Source: CAZOKZ01 sp964580585 (lineage in GTDB: Bacteria; Sumerlaeota; Sumerlaeia; SLMS01; JAHLLQ01). Taken from it: a stretch of DNA of 64,000 bases. Positions 1 to 9,124 of this stretch are shown here, one piece after another. The stretch spans positions 15,486 to 79,485 of the forward strand of contig CAZOKZ010000012.1 in the NCBI GenBank assembly GCA_964580585.1, read 5' to 3'. Numbering within the stretch: the first letter of the stretch is position 1; each line of letters begins with the position of its first letter. Below the pieces are notes generated by a model. It searched no databases and was not told the DNA's origin. It saw only the letters and a list, made by a program, of their open reading frames with translations. Both the position numbers and the translations under genes were made by a program.

Positions 1-279
1 CCGATGCAACTCGATTCGCGTCCGCCCAAGATTGAACTCAAGCAGTACATCTACAACGAAACGCGTTATCGCATGCTCGCATTGAGCAAACCCGATGTCG
101 CAGAGAAGTTGCTGAAACTGGCGAAAGAAGACGTGGATTATCGCCTGCAATTGTACAAACACCTGGCAGAAATGCCCATCACCGCCAAGGAATCGGAAGC
201 GGCTTCTGAATCGTCGGTGAATGAAGCTCCCTCGTCCCCCACATCTGCGCCCGCTGCCCAAAACGGAGGCAAAGCATGA
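1..279 (+). CDS. nifJ: Pyruvate:ferredoxin oxidoreductase, C-terminal end (partial)
   Basis: This is the last ~92 codons of a gene that enters from the left edge; the reading frame is open at base 1, so the first ATG at base 4 need not be the true start. The sequence around YIYNETRYRMLALSKPDVA followed by a run of Lys/Glu-rich helix resembles the extreme C-terminus of one-chain pyruvate:ferredoxin (flavodoxin) oxidoreductases, which oxidise pyruvate to acetyl-CoA and CO2 and reduce ferredoxin. The final ~30 residues are a Ser/Ala/Pro-rich tail. It overlaps the next gene by 4 bp (ATGA), so the two are translationally coupled. That neighbour, a DHOD-like protein, is a common partner of nifJ in anaerobes, which supports the call. 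Confidence 0.75.
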   Translation, partial: PMQLDSRPPKIELKQYIYNETRYRMLALSKPDVAEKLLKLAKEDVDYRLQLYKHLAEMPITAKESEAASESSVNEAPSSPTSAPAAQNGGKA

Positions 280-1286
280 TTGATCTGAGCACAAATTACC
301 TGGGACTGAAGTTGCGTAATCCGCTGGTGGCTTCTGCCTCGCCTCTGTGCGAAAATCTGGATAACATTCGGCGCATGGAGGATGCTGGGGCGTCGATGGT
401 GGTGATGCACTCGCTGTTTGAAGAGCAAATCAACCTCGACAGCCAATACCTGGACGAGTCGCTTTCTTTCGGTGAAGAAAGTTACGCCGAGGCGATGAGT
501 TATTTCCCCGATTTGCAGGACTATAAACTCGGGCCGGATGAATATCTGGAACACATTCGCCGGGCCAAGGAATCCGTCGAGATTCCGATTGTCGGTAGTT
601 TGAACGGTGTGTCGCGCGGCGGATGGGTGAAGTACGCGCAGCGTATTCAGGAAGCAGGCGCAGATGCGTTGGAACTGAATGTGTTTTACGTGTCCTCGAA
701 TCCGGAAATGACCGGCGCCGACGTCGAGCAGTTGTATATCGACATCCTGCAAAACGTGAAAGCAAACGTGCGCATACCCGTGGCGGTAAAGTTGAGCCCG
801 TATTTCAGTTCGATGGCGAATATGGCACAGCGGTTGGACGAAGCCGGCGCGGATGCGTTGGTCCTGTTCAATCGTTTCTATCAACCGGACCTGGATGTCG
901 AGTGTCTGGAGATTGTGCCGAATCTGATGCTCAGCAACGCGTTTGACATGCGTTTGCGCCTGCGTTGGGCGGCAATCTTGCATGACCTGATCAAGGCCGA
1001 TCTTGCCGTGACGGGTGGCGTGCACGCACCGGTCGATGCAATCAAATGTATGATGGCGGGCGCGAAGGTCGCCATGATGACGTCGGCATTATTGCGCCAC
1101 GGTATTCGGCATCTGACGACAATGCTCGACGGCGTGATCGAATGGCTGGATGAACATGAGTATGAATCCATCAAGCAAATGCAAGGCAGCATGAGCCAGC
1201 ATTCCGTGGCTGATCCGGTTGCGTTGCAACGTGCAAATTACCTGCACATGTTGAGTTCGTACGCAGAACGGACTTCCGGGATCTGA
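276..1286 (+). CDS. Dihydroorotate dehydrogenase-like FMN protein
   Basis: A 336-residue TIM-barrel protein of the dihydroorotate dehydrogenase family. It opens with the family's N-terminal strand (LSTNYLGLKLRNPLVASASPL) and contains PVAVKLSPYFSSM and LAVTGGVHAP, the phosphate/FMN-binding strands of this fold. It is not a clear PyrD: it belongs to the DHOD-like group that sits next to pyruvate:ferredoxin oxidoreductase in many anaerobes, where its substrate is not established. The start overlaps the stop of nifJ in an ATGA, so the two are one operon. A strong hairpin terminator follows 23 bp after the stop. An alternative role as a true pyrimidine-pathway enzyme is less likely from context. 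Confidence 0.82.
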   Translation: MIDLSTNYLGLKLRNPLVASASPLCENLDNIRRMEDAGASMVVMHSLFEEQINLDSQYLDESLSFGEESYAEAMSYFPDLQDYKLGPDEYLEHIRRAKESVEIPIVGSLNGVSRGGWVKYAQRIQEAGADALELNVFYVSSNPEMTGADVEQLYIDILQNVKANVRIPVAVKLSPYFSSMANMAQRLDEAGADALVLFNRFYQPDLDVECLEIVPNLMLSNAFDMRLRLRWAAILHDLIKADLAVTGGVHAPVDAIKCMMAGAKVAMMTSALLRHGIRHLTTMLDGVIEWLDEHEYESIKQMQGSMSQHSVADPVALQRANYLHMLSSYAERTSGI

Positions 1287-1308
1287 GGGACGGAACACTG
1301 GGGTGGAA

Positions 1309-1346
1309 AAAGCGGGGCGGACCGTTTCGGCGGTTCGCCCCGCTTT
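1309..1346 (+). terminator. Rho-independent terminator after the nifJ/DHOD-like operon
   Basis: Perfect-to-near-perfect 16-bp stem (AAAGCGGGGCGGACCG pairing with CGGTTCGCCCCGCTTT, one mismatch) with a 6-base loop, starting 23 bp after the stop codon. It is flanked by A-rich sequence upstream and T-rich sequence downstream, so it may act on both strands. Confidence 0.8.
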
Positions 1347-1583
1347 CTGTTGGAACAATTCTTGATTTTGTATAGCCACGATTCTTTGAGTATTTATCGT
1401 CAATTTGTAGTCGTTAAATACCCGGTTACATTTTTTTCAAGCCCTACAGGCTTGTTTGTTACGGCGCGGCGAAGGGCCTCATTCCAAGGAATGTTCAGGT
1501 TTTTGGAAATCCAACTGGGCCATACTATACCGGAAACACCTCTAAAAATTTTCCTGCCATCAATATCGATATCAGGGGAAAAT

Positions 1584-1612
1584 ATGGAGTGCGGTCACTT
1601 GCTGCACTCCAT
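1584..1612 (-). terminator. Hairpin downstream of the ferredoxin gene
   Basis: Inverted repeat ATGGAGTGC / GCACTCCAT with an 11-base spacer, 9 bp beyond the ferredoxin stop codon on the minus strand and followed on that strand by an A/T-rich run. It is probably the terminator of the cysteine desulfurase-ferredoxin pair. Its spacer contains a CACTTGCT core also seen in the 16.15-kb intergenic repeat. The remainder of the 1,347-1,583 gap shows no gene or other structure that I can support. Confidence 0.45.
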
Positions 1613-1620
1613 GGTGCCCG

Positions 1621-1950
1621 CTATTTCTTCCAAAACTTCCACCAACCGGGGTTTGCCGATTCGCCTTCGGCCTGCGATTGTGGGGTGGGAGCATTCGCGT
1701 CGGGAAACGCGTCCGGGTTTTCGTCGCCGTCCGTGCCGATGGCTTCCGTGCAGCACCCCGCGATGGCTTGGTAACACAAGCGCACTTCGGCGTCGGTTTC
1801 GGGCTGGCGCGCCACGTAAGCGTAGCCTTTTTTGTGGCGGGCGAAAATCTCCGGCGCCACCGTGCGGCACGCGTCGCACCCCAGGCATTGGTCATCGACG
1901 TAAAACTTGCCCGGCGCGTTGTCCGGCCATTTGCTTTCGGCGTCAGCCAT
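1621..1950 (-). CDS. Single-cluster [4Fe-4S] ferredoxin
   Basis: A 109-residue ferredoxin from the ATG at 1950. Residues 22-28 are CLGCDAC, giving three cluster ligands, and a CC pair at 66-67 supplies the fourth, the arrangement of a monocluster [4Fe-4S] ferredoxin. The tail from residue 78 on is acidic, Pro/Ala-rich and ends WWKFWKK. Earlier in-frame starts exist up to 1992, but the ATG at 1950 has a GGAGGA Shine-Dalgarno about 12 nt upstream and overlaps the cysteine desulfurase stop by 8 bp, so translational coupling is likely. Next to a cysteine desulfurase the obvious roles are electron transfer or Fe-S assembly; the specific partner cannot be read from sequence. Confidence 0.82.
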   Translation of the reverse strand: MADAESKWPDNAPGKFYVDDQCLGCDACRTVAPEIFARHKKGYAYVARQPETDAEVRLCYQAIAGCCTEAIGTDGDENPDAFPDANAPTPQSQAEGESANPGWWKFWKK

Positions 1951-3139
1951 TAGCGTGAATTCCTCCATGTGTGACCATCGGCGATTCGCCACGCAAGCGA
2001 TGGACCGCGCTGACGATCAATCCGGCGGCGCGGTCGATTTCTTCGGCGGTCGTAAAGCGCGTCAGCCCAAACCGCACGCTGGAACGTGCGTGGTCTTCTC
2101 CCTCGCCGAGCGCCAGCAGCACATGGCTCGGCTCGGGTTCGGCGCTGCTGCAGGCGGAACCCGTCGAGGCCGCGATTTCCGGCACGGCGTTGAGCAATGC
2201 CCCGCTTTCGACGTAGCGAATCGCAACGTTGAGCGAGTGCGGCAGTTTGTGCGTCGGGTCGCCGTTTTCTTCGATGCCGTCGAGCGCTTCGAACAGGCGC
2301 GTGCGCAATCGGTCGCGCAAGGCGCCGAGCCGCGCGGCTTCGTCGGTCATTTCTGCGGCGGCAATTTCCATCGCACGCCCAAGCGCCACAATCGCCGGAA
2401 CGTTGAGCGTCCCCGACCTCAGGCCGCGCTCGTGCCCGCCGCCGTCGAGCTGCGCGGCGAGACGCACGCGTGGGCGCCGCTTGCGCACCGCCAGCACGCC
2501 GATGCCTTTTGGCGCGTAAAGTTTGTGCCCGGAAAGACTGAGCAGCGAAATTCCCATCGTGGCCATATCGATCGGAATTTTTCCCGCCGATTGGCTGGCG
2601 TCGGTATGAAACGGCACGCCGCGTTCCGCGCAAACGGCTCCGATGGCGGCGATGTCCTGGATCACGCCGATTTCGTTATTCGCATGCATGATCGACACGA
2701 GGATCGTCTCGGGGCGAATCGCCGTGCGCAATTCATCGAGGTCAATCAATCCGCCGCGCCCAGCACCGAGCCGCGTGACCGCAAAACCTTGCTTTTCCAG
2801 CCGCGCCATGGGGTCCAGCACCGCGCGGTGCTCGGTGACGCATGTAACCAAGTGATTGCCACGCGCCTGATTCGCTTCGGCAATACCTTTGATGGCAAGG
2901 TTATTGGACTCGGTCGCGCCGCTGGTAAAAATGATTTCTTTCGGGTCGGCGTTGAGCGCGGCGGCGATTTGATCGCGGGCGTATTCGACGGCTTCGGCTG
3001 CTTCCCATCCATAGGAGTGGGTGTTCGAGGCTGCGTTGCCGAATTTTTCGGTCAACCATGGCAACATCGCTTCAAGCACGCGCGGATCGACCGGCGTGGT
3101 CGCGTGGCTGTCCAGGTAAATGGGGGCACTACTGGGCAT
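1943..3139 (-). CDS. Cysteine desulfurase (NifS/IscS family)
   Basis: A 398-residue PLP enzyme that takes sulfur from cysteine for Fe-S clusters or thiolation. It begins MPSSAPIYLDSHATTP, the standard N-terminus of the family. Visible motifs are ATESNN (76-81), the cofactor lysine in SGHKLYAPKG (K206), and the catalytic cysteine in STGSACSSAEPEPSH (C330). The open frame extends upstream to 3259, but the residues before Met 3139 do not resemble the family, and a GAGGAG sequence lies about 13 nt before this ATG. The ferredoxin gene overlaps its 3' end. The lexA stop lies 120 bp upstream on the same strand. Whether it is nifS-like or iscS-like is not decided. Confidence 0.92.
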   Translation of the reverse strand: MPSSAPIYLDSHATTPVDPRVLEAMLPWLTEKFGNAASNTHSYGWEAAEAVEYARDQIAAALNADPKEIIFTSGATESNNLAIKGIAEANQARGNHLVTCVTEHRAVLDPMARLEKQGFAVTRLGAGRGGLIDLDELRTAIRPETILVSIMHANNEIGVIQDIAAIGAVCAERGVPFHTDASQSAGKIPIDMATMGISLLSLSGHKLYAPKGIGVLAVRKRRPRVRLAAQLDGGGHERGLRSGTLNVPAIVALGRAMEIAAAEMTDEAARLGALRDRLRTRLFEALDGIEENGDPTHKLPHSLNVAIRYVESGALLNAVPEIAASTGSACSSAEPEPSHVLLALGEGEDHARSSVRFGLTRFTTAEEIDRAAGLIVSAVHRLRGESPMVTHGGIHANG

Positions 3140-3258
3140 TCGGGGGCACTCCTCATCAAGCGCCAACTTTACCGAACAACGGCGTCGGCACACAACGCGA
3201 ATCCACCTCGCGAACGGGGGCCCATCCGTCCGCGAACCGGTTTCAGTGCTTCCCGGCA

Positions 3259-3900
3259 CTAAACGCTATACCGACGAACAAGTCCAACAACTACGCCCTG
3301 AATCGCAACGTCGGTGGCTTTCACATAAATGGGAGCCATGTATGGATTAGCGGGCTGCAGGCGAACTTGCTCACCTTCGTGATGGAAATATTTAACCGTT
3401 GTTTCGTAATTATTCACCAGCGCCACAACCACCTGACCGTTACGTGCCTGGTTTCGGCGTTCGCAAATGATGAAGTCGCCTTCCTGAATGCCTTCTTCGA
3501 TCATTGAATCGCCACGCACGCGAAGGACAAACGTTTCGTCTGCATTTCGCACTAGATCAGCGGGCACACTGAGCCGCTCACTCAGGTCGTCTTCGCACAC
3601 ATCGAGCGGTTGGCCCGCTGCCACGGTGCCGCGAATCGGTATCGCGTAACAGGCATCGAGCTCCATCTGAACCATTTGCGGCGTGTGCAAATCGTTACAG
3701 ATTTCAATGCCGCGTCCCCGGTTCCAGTGACGACGGATAAGGCCCTTTTCGGCCAAATTTGACAAGTGCTTGTGAACAGTGGCGAGCGAGGACAGACTCA
3801 TCCCCTTGGCTACTTCTTCGAGCGAAGGCGAGTATCCCTTCTCTTCAATGAATCCTTTGATGAACTCGAACACTTCCCGCTGGCGTCGTGTCAAATACAT
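3259..3900 (-). CDS. lexA: LexA repressor
   Basis: SOS-response repressor and self-cleaving serine protease, 213 residues from the ATG at 3900. The N-terminal winged helix-turn-helix (about 1-65) starts MYLTRRQREVFEFIKGFIEE. The cleavage bond is the Ala95-Gly96 in TVAAGQPL, the nucleophile is Ser132 in RGDSMIEEG, and the general-base lysine is Lys170 in ETTVKYF. The open frame runs 26 codons further upstream but those residues are not LexA-like. It faces the metallophosphoesterase/addA genes; a 20-bp palindrome 148 bp upstream is a candidate autoregulatory operator. RecA, its co-protease, is encoded 6 kb away. Confidence 0.95.
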   Translation of the reverse strand: MYLTRRQREVFEFIKGFIEEKGYSPSLEEVAKGMSLSSLATVHKHLSNLAEKGLIRRHWNRGRGIEICNDLHTPQMVQMELDACYAIPIRGTVAAGQPLDVCEDDLSERLSVPADLVRNADETFVLRVRGDSMIEEGIQEGDFIICERRNQARNGQVVVALVNNYETTVKYFHHEGEQVRLQPANPYMAPIYVKATDVAIQGVVVGLVRRYSV

Positions 3901-4047
3901 GGTCGTCTCCCACACAGTATGTCTCTTCGTCATTCCTACTCGACAATTCAGCGAAGGTTGGGCGAAAGTCAAGAGCAAAGATAAAGCGAAATGTCTTTTC
4001 TCGCCACTTCAACGCCTCTTCAACGTGCATTCAATGGTTCAGATCGA

Positions 4048-4067
4048 TTCAGTGCAAATTCACTGAA
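4048..4067. promoter_or_regulatory. Candidate LexA operator between lexA and the metallophosphoesterase gene
   Basis: Perfect palindrome TTCAGTG-N6-CACTGAA in the 253-bp divergent intergenic region, 148 bp before lexA and 87 bp before the gene to the right. Its position suits an SOS operator, but it does not match a consensus I can name and differs from the palindrome before recA, so the assignment is tentative. Confidence 0.35.
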
Positions 4068-4153
4068 AATTCAGCCTCGCTTAGACGGACGCCACACAGC
4101 GTTTTTTGTACTCTTCGACCAGACTTTACCTTCTGGAAGCGAGCAAACTAACG

Positions 4154-5278
4154 ATGTTAATAACGATTTCCGACTTGCATTGGGGCGCGGGTGATGCGCT
4201 CGACGATTTTTTATGGTGGGGTGGCAACCCGAATGGCCCGGCGCCTTCGGAACGCGCCGCCGCGCTCGAACGCCAGGACACCTTGTTTGCCATGTTCCTG
4301 GAAACCAAAATGGCCGCCGCCAAATCGGCGGGATTGCGCCCAACTTTGCTGCTGTTGGGAGACACGTTCGATTTCTGGCAAGTCCAACGCCGTCGCGAAC
4401 CACCCACCGAAGCGCTTGAACGCATTTTGACCGCCCACGTGCACGCATTTTCCGCTCTTCGCACCTGGATGGGCGATGGTGGACGAATCGAATTGGTGGT
4501 TGGCAATCACGATCAACCCTTGGTTGATGCAAACGCGTGGGCTGTGCTCGCCGAATTGTTGCCCGGAATTAACGCGCGATCGAATGGCCAGCCAGCGCAT
4601 TATTTCAGCGACGAAGCCACGGGCCTTTATGCCGAACACGGGCATCGTTGGGACCCGCACAATCGTATTCGCCACCTCGGTAACCCCGATTCTTCGTGCC
4701 AGGGTTACTGGATCGTTCGCCACATCGTGAACGAGTTGGAACCAACCATGCCGTGGATTGACAAAACCACCGACGGCATCGGAAACATTATTCGCGTCGC
4801 TCAAATGGTCATGACGCCAGACGCTCGCCGACGCGCGTTTCGTGGGCTGGCGCGCGCGCTGCGGGGGCCTTCGTTTATCAAACGTGTGCTCGATCCCTGG
4901 AAAGACGGTCGGTCGGCCGATTGGCGCGAACTGGCCAACCGCGAATTAGCGATGATGAATAACGGGATCGAACGAGCCACGATGCCACGTCCCGGCGGCA
5001 CTACGGGTCCTTTGCCGATGAATTTTCGCTATTTTGCTTCGGGTCACACGCACGAAGCCCTTCGCGTGCAAACCCGCCATGCTGTCGAACGTTTCAACAC
5101 CGGCACCTGGCGACCACTGCTCACCGGTACGGGCCAACACCTGCGCATGATCCAACCGCTGCATTACGCACAGCTCATCCCCGACGGCGCGGGCGATTGG
5201 GAACTCAGCCTGCGCAGTTGGGCCGAGGAAGCCAAAATATCTTCCTCGACACCGACAGGGATAAAGGACGAGGGATGA
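4154..5278 (+). CDS. Calcineurin-like metallophosphoesterase
   Basis: A 374-residue cytoplasmic phosphoesterase with all blocks of the dinuclear-metal fold: SDLHWGAGD (D7, H9), LLLGDTFDFW (GD at 69-70), VVGNHDQ (GNHD at 117-120), AEHGHRWDPHN (~160-170) and SGHTHE near residue 305. Start chosen at MLITISDLHW because the metal-binding motif begins directly there. The SDLH-GDTFDFW-GNHD order resembles UDP-2,3-diacylglucosamine hydrolase (LpxH) and related stand-alone phosphoesterases, but it is much longer than LpxH, so the substrate is open. It is followed 48 bp later by addA on the same strand. An SbcD role is unlikely, with no SbcC nearby and a different spacing of blocks. Confidence 0.8.
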   Translation: MLITISDLHWGAGDALDDFLWWGGNPNGPAPSERAAALERQDTLFAMFLETKMAAAKSAGLRPTLLLLGDTFDFWQVQRRREPPTEALERILTAHVHAFSALRTWMGDGGRIELVVGNHDQPLVDANAWAVLAELLPGINARSNGQPAHYFSDEATGLYAEHGHRWDPHNRIRHLGNPDSSCQGYWIVRHIVNELEPTMPWIDKTTDGIGNIIRVAQMVMTPDARRRAFRGLARALRGPSFIKRVLDPWKDGRSADWRELANRELAMMNNGIERATMPRPGGTTGPLPMNFRYFASGHTHEALRVQTRHAVERFNTGTWRPLLTGTGQHLRMIQPLHYAQLIPDGAGDWELSLRSWAEEAKISSSTPTGIKDEG

Positions 5279-5326
5279 GGAATGTTTGGAAAGCAAAATT
5301 CCATTTGTCGCTTCTTGAAATAACGA

Positions 5327-8300
5327 ATGACAAGAAACTGGACACTCGCTCAGCAGAACGCCATTGATGCGCGCGATCAGAACGTACTGGTCAGCGCGGG
5401 CGCGGGCGCGGGCAAAACCGCGACATTGGTGGAACGCGTCTATCGCTTGATCACCGATCCACGCGATCCGGTGTCGCTGGAATCGATGCTGATCGTAACG
5501 TTTACAAGAGCAGCGGCGGCGGAAATGCGCGAACGCCTCGGTGAACAACTTCGACACGCACTGAACGAGGCCTTCGATTCCAACGCACCAGAAGAAACCA
5601 TCCGTCGGTTGCGCAGCCAACTCATCCTGCTCCCGCGCGCGCCGATTTCCACGCTCCACAGCTTCTGTATGCAACTTCTGCGCGAGCACGCCGAAAAAGT
5701 AAATCTACCGCCAGACTTCGATTTGATGGCCGAAGAAGAAGCTTATCTGCAACGAGGCGAATGGATTGACGACGCCATCGAAGCCTGTGTTGAGGAACCG
5801 GAATGCGGTGAAATTCTTCGCGAAATTCTCGAACAACTTCCCCCCGCATTCGGCACCGAAGCAGTCGCGACCATCGTTCGCCGTTTGCACCATTTCCTCG
5901 AGGCGATGCCTGATCCCAAGGGATACACCACGCGCGTTCTCGAAGATTATCGCCGTGCGGGCGACGCATCGGTTCCATGGTCCGAATGTATGTTCGGTCG
6001 CGAAATCGTCTCGGCGATCAAAGAGCCACTCGAACGTACACGACAAGCGTTGGACGTTTTTTTTCGCACTGCCCCCAATCGCGGCTTCAAAGCCAATTGG
6101 ACTCAGAAATACTGGGATCGGGCACGCCAAATCGATCAATCAATCGAAGCGTTCCTTGAATCGCTTGACGACGACATCCCCCTGCCGGATTTCAAGGAAT
6201 TTTTGAAGCTCGAAAGCCGCCGCAGCCTTGGTAAAACACCCGACCCCACCGACGCGGCGCTTTCGGAAGCGGGGCAATTGCTGAAACCTCCCATGGACGC
6301 CGCGCGCGATGAACTAGGCAAACTTGTCAGCGAACCATCCGTTCGAGCAATGCGTCATCAAGTAGCTGCCTGCGCGTCCTTCGTTGAATTACTGCTCGGG
6401 AAATTGGGCAACGATCTTTGCGACGAAATCCTCACTCGTCACATCGAGCAGCGCCGCTTAACGTTTGCTCATTTGGAACGACTGGCGTTGAAACTACTTA
6501 CCGACTCGAACGAAGCCAGTCGTCTTCTGCGCGAACGATTCGAGCATGTGCTGGTGGACGAATTCCAGGACGTAAACGCTCTTCAGGCGCAATTGCTGCG
6601 CGCAATCGCGCGGCCAGGGACGGAGGAAAATGCTTCGCCGGGCAATCTGTTCGTCGTCGGCGACGTGAAGCAATCAATCTATGGGTTTCGCCAAGCCGAT
6701 CCGCGCCAATTCCAGGAACTTTACGCGCGATATCACCCCTACGGCGCAGGGAAATCGGCGCAACCCGGCGCGCGCATCAGCTTGCGTGAAAATTTCCGCA
6801 CCGCCCCCGCGCTGCTCCGGGAGTTGAATCGTTTTTTTGCGGCTCTCTTTACGCGTGAACTTGGCGGGATCGAATACGATACCGCGCATCAATTCATTCC
6901 AGGTCGGCAGGAGTTTTTTTTCAACTCTCCCCGTTTGGAATTTCACTTGATCGAACAACAATTCGACTGGTCTCCCGCGCCGGGGGACGGAGACGATTCC
7001 GATGGGGACGGAGACGCGGATGTTTTGAGCGAAGCCAATGAGCGAGAGGCTCAATACGTTGCCGAACGCATTCGCGACCTGAACGTGCCATGGGGTGACG
7101 TTGCCGTTTTGTTGCGATCGGCATCGGGTACAGCGACAAAACTAATCGAAGCATTTCAACGCGTCGGCATTCCCTACCACACAGAAGAATCCATTGGATT
7201 TCTGACACAGCAGGAAGTGCGCGACGTGCTCGCGTTGTTGCGCGTGATCGACAATCCCTATCAGGAAGTCGCGCTCGTCGGTTGCCTGCGCGGACCAGTC
7301 GGTCAATGGACGGAAAATGATTTGGTGCATTTGCGCCTGGTCAATCGCGAAGGGTTGTTGTTTGACAATCTAAAGCACGCAGCACAGGCGAACGGACATT
7401 TGCTGGAATTCAAAACTCAAAAATTTCTCGAACGTTTACGCCACTGGCAACATGCCTCTCAACGCGAATCGATGGAGATTCTGTTCGCGCGGTTGTATGA
7501 TGAAATGCACTGGCGCGAACGGGCTGCGGTGTTGCCCAACGGCGATCAACGCGTGGCTAATTTGCTCTACCTGCAGGAACGTGGCGTGCAATTCGACTCG
7601 TTCCGCCGCAAAGGACTCACGCGATTTTTGCGTTTCATCGACGATCTGATTGAACGCGGCGAGGACCTCGGTCAACCCGCTGCCGCGCCGCCTAATGCGA
7701 ACGTGGTGCGCGTGATGACAATGCACAAAAGTAAAGGCTTGCAATTTCCCATCGTGATTGTGCCGTTCATGGGACGCTCATTCAACATGAAGGATTCGAT
7801 GGCCCCCGTGCTTTGGGATGCGGAACGATGGGTGGGAACGCAATTCACTCCCGGCGGAAAATACGGCGATGGACAAACATCCGTCGCCCGGCAATTGCTT
7901 GTCGAACCGATTCGGACGAAATCGCGATCCGAAGAATTACGTTTGCTTTATGTCGCCATGACACGCGCCGAAGAACGCCTGTTGCTTTTCGGCTCAGAAC
8001 GTAACGCCCTGAATCGACTGCAGGAAATACAAGCCCTGACTGAACTTCCCAACGAACGTCGTTTGCACATCAATTCGGCGAACTCGCCATTGGACTGGGC
8101 GCTTTTGGCCTTGAGCGAGCAGGGTGAATTTCGATCGTTTGGTCAGGAAAACCCAATCGTCTCAACCGGCGGGGACAGAGTAGTCTTTCATCTGGTCGAA
8201 GAGACAGGGACGGAGTCTGTTCTCCGTCCCCAGGAATCCCCGTCGGACGACGCGGCATTCCGCGAACGCCTGCAATCAGCGGTCCCGGAATTTAATCAGG

Positions 8301-9121
8301 CAGTCGAACACATTGCACATCTTGCAAATCGACAAATCGAACCACCCTTGCGCGCCAAGGTGTCGGCTACCGAGGCCAAGCGCGTGTACGAGTCGCTGCA
8401 TTCCGAAGAAAACCCGCCTGCGCGTCCCGCTGTAGCGTACATAAAGAAATCCGAAAAAGCCGAGCCGGAATGGTGGCCCGCTTCGTTGACCGAACAGCCA
8501 AAAACGCGCTCGGGCGGACGCCGGGTGGGAACGCTGACCCATCGGCTGTGTGCGTTGCTTGATCTGGAGGCGGTGAAAAACGGCATACTTTCCAGTGAGC
8601 AACTGGACCGCCTGACCCACGATGGTTTCTTTACCGAAGACGAAGCCGCGATGATTTCCACGAAGGATATCGACAACTTTTTCCGCGATCCGGAACTTGG
8701 CCAGCGAGTCGTACGGGCACACGCCACCGCGCAAAGAGAAATACCGTTTACCGTGCGCCTCGATGCAGGCGAGCTGGAACCGAATTATTCCGTCCCCAAC
8801 GAAGGGTTGCTGTTCCAAGGCGTCGTCGATTTAATGTTTCGTGAACCAACTCGCAACGGAACCGGTGAGCAGATTATTTTAGTGGATTTCAAGACGGATT
8901 ACTGGGACGGAACCAGTGAACATTTTTTCGCTCTCGAAGAGGCCTATCGTTCCCAGATGATTTTGTATCGCGTGGGAATGGAGCGTGCGCTGGGCACTCC
9001 CGTCGCGGAAACATGGCTGTATTTTTTAAGGGCGAGCCAACCGATCAAGGTCAACTCGCCCACTGATGAGGAAGAATGGCTACGTTACTTACGCGATGCC
9101 TACAAACAACTGTCTCCCTGA
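5327..9121 (+). CDS. addA: AddA-type helicase-nuclease (double-strand break repair)
   Basis: A 1,264-residue UvrD-superfamily helicase with a C-terminal nuclease, processing DNA ends for RecA-dependent recombination. Visible: Q-motif LAQQNAIDA, Walker A SAGAGAGKT (23-31), Walker B DEFQDVNA, VGDVKQSIYGFRQAD, MTMHKSKGLQFP, LLYVAMTRAEERL, and a PD-(D/E)xK nuclease near the end (GTLTHRL, FQGVVDLMF, ILVDFKTD). This is AddA architecture. No addB is in the window: upstream is a phosphoesterase and downstream recA is convergent with only 3 bp between stops. The coding sequence carries a GGGACGGAG...CTCCGTCCC palindrome at 8207-8230, and GGGACGGAG half-sites near 6985-7015, that match intergenic repeats elsewhere in the window. 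Confidence 0.92.
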   Translation: MTRNWTLAQQNAIDARDQNVLVSAGAGAGKTATLVERVYRLITDPRDPVSLESMLIVTFTRAAAAEMRERLGEQLRHALNEAFDSNAPEETIRRLRSQLILLPRAPISTLHSFCMQLLREHAEKVNLPPDFDLMAEEEAYLQRGEWIDDAIEACVEEPECGEILREILEQLPPAFGTEAVATIVRRLHHFLEAMPDPKGYTTRVLEDYRRAGDASVPWSECMFGREIVSAIKEPLERTRQALDVFFRTAPNRGFKANWTQKYWDRARQIDQSIEAFLESLDDDIPLPDFKEFLKLESRRSLGKTPDPTDAALSEAGQLLKPPMDAARDELGKLVSEPSVRAMRHQVAACASFVELLLGKLGNDLCDEILTRHIEQRRLTFAHLERLALKLLTDSNEASRLLRERFEHVLVDEFQDVNALQAQLLRAIARPGTEENASPGNLFVVGDVKQSIYGFRQADPRQFQELYARYHPYGAGKSAQPGARISLRENFRTAPALLRELNRFFAALFTRELGGIEYDTAHQFIPGRQEFFFNSPRLEFHLIEQQFDWSPAPGDGDDSDGDGDADVLSEANEREAQYVAERIRDLNVPWGDVAVLLRSASGTATKLIEAFQRVGIPYHTEESIGFLTQQEVRDVLALLRVIDNPYQEVALVGCLRGPVGQWTENDLVHLRLVNREGLLFDNLKHAAQANGHLLEFKTQKFLERLRHWQHASQRESMEILFARLYDEMHWRERAAVLPNGDQRVANLLYLQERGVQFDSFRRKGLTRFLRFIDDLIERGEDLGQPAAAPPNANVVRVMTMHKSKGLQFPIVIVPFMGRSFNMKDSMAPVLWDAERWVGTQFTPGGKYGDGQTSVARQLLVEPIRTKSRSEELRLLYVAMTRAEERLLLFGSERNALNRLQEIQALTELPNERRLHINSANSPLDWALLALSEQGEFRSFGQENPIVSTGGDRVVFHLVEETGTESVLRPQESPSDDAAFRERLQSAVPEFNQAVEHIAHLANRQIEPPLRAKVSATEAKRVYESLHSEENPPARPAVAYIKKSEKAEPEWWPASLTEQPKTRSGGRRVGTLTHRLCALLDLEAVKNGILSSEQLDRLTHDGFFTEDEAAMISTKDIDNFFRDPELGQRVVRAHATAQREIPFTVRLDAGELEPNYSVPNEGLLFQGVVDLMFREPTRNGTGEQIILVDFKTDYWDGTSEHFFALEEAYRSQMILYRVGMERALGTPVAETWLYFLRASQPIKVNSPTDEEEWLRYLRDAYKQLSP

Positions 9122-9124
9122 AGA

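Noticed and set aside
1907..3262. 451-codon plus-strand frame over the cysteine desulfurase gene
   Set aside because: It is antisense to a clearly conserved enzyme and its translation is Arg/Gly/Ala-rich with no domain; a composition shadow.
4154..5278. Metallophosphoesterase as SbcD nuclease partnering the helicase-nuclease AddA
   Set aside because: No SbcC is adjacent and the motif layout and length fit a stand-alone calcineurin-like phosphoesterase better.
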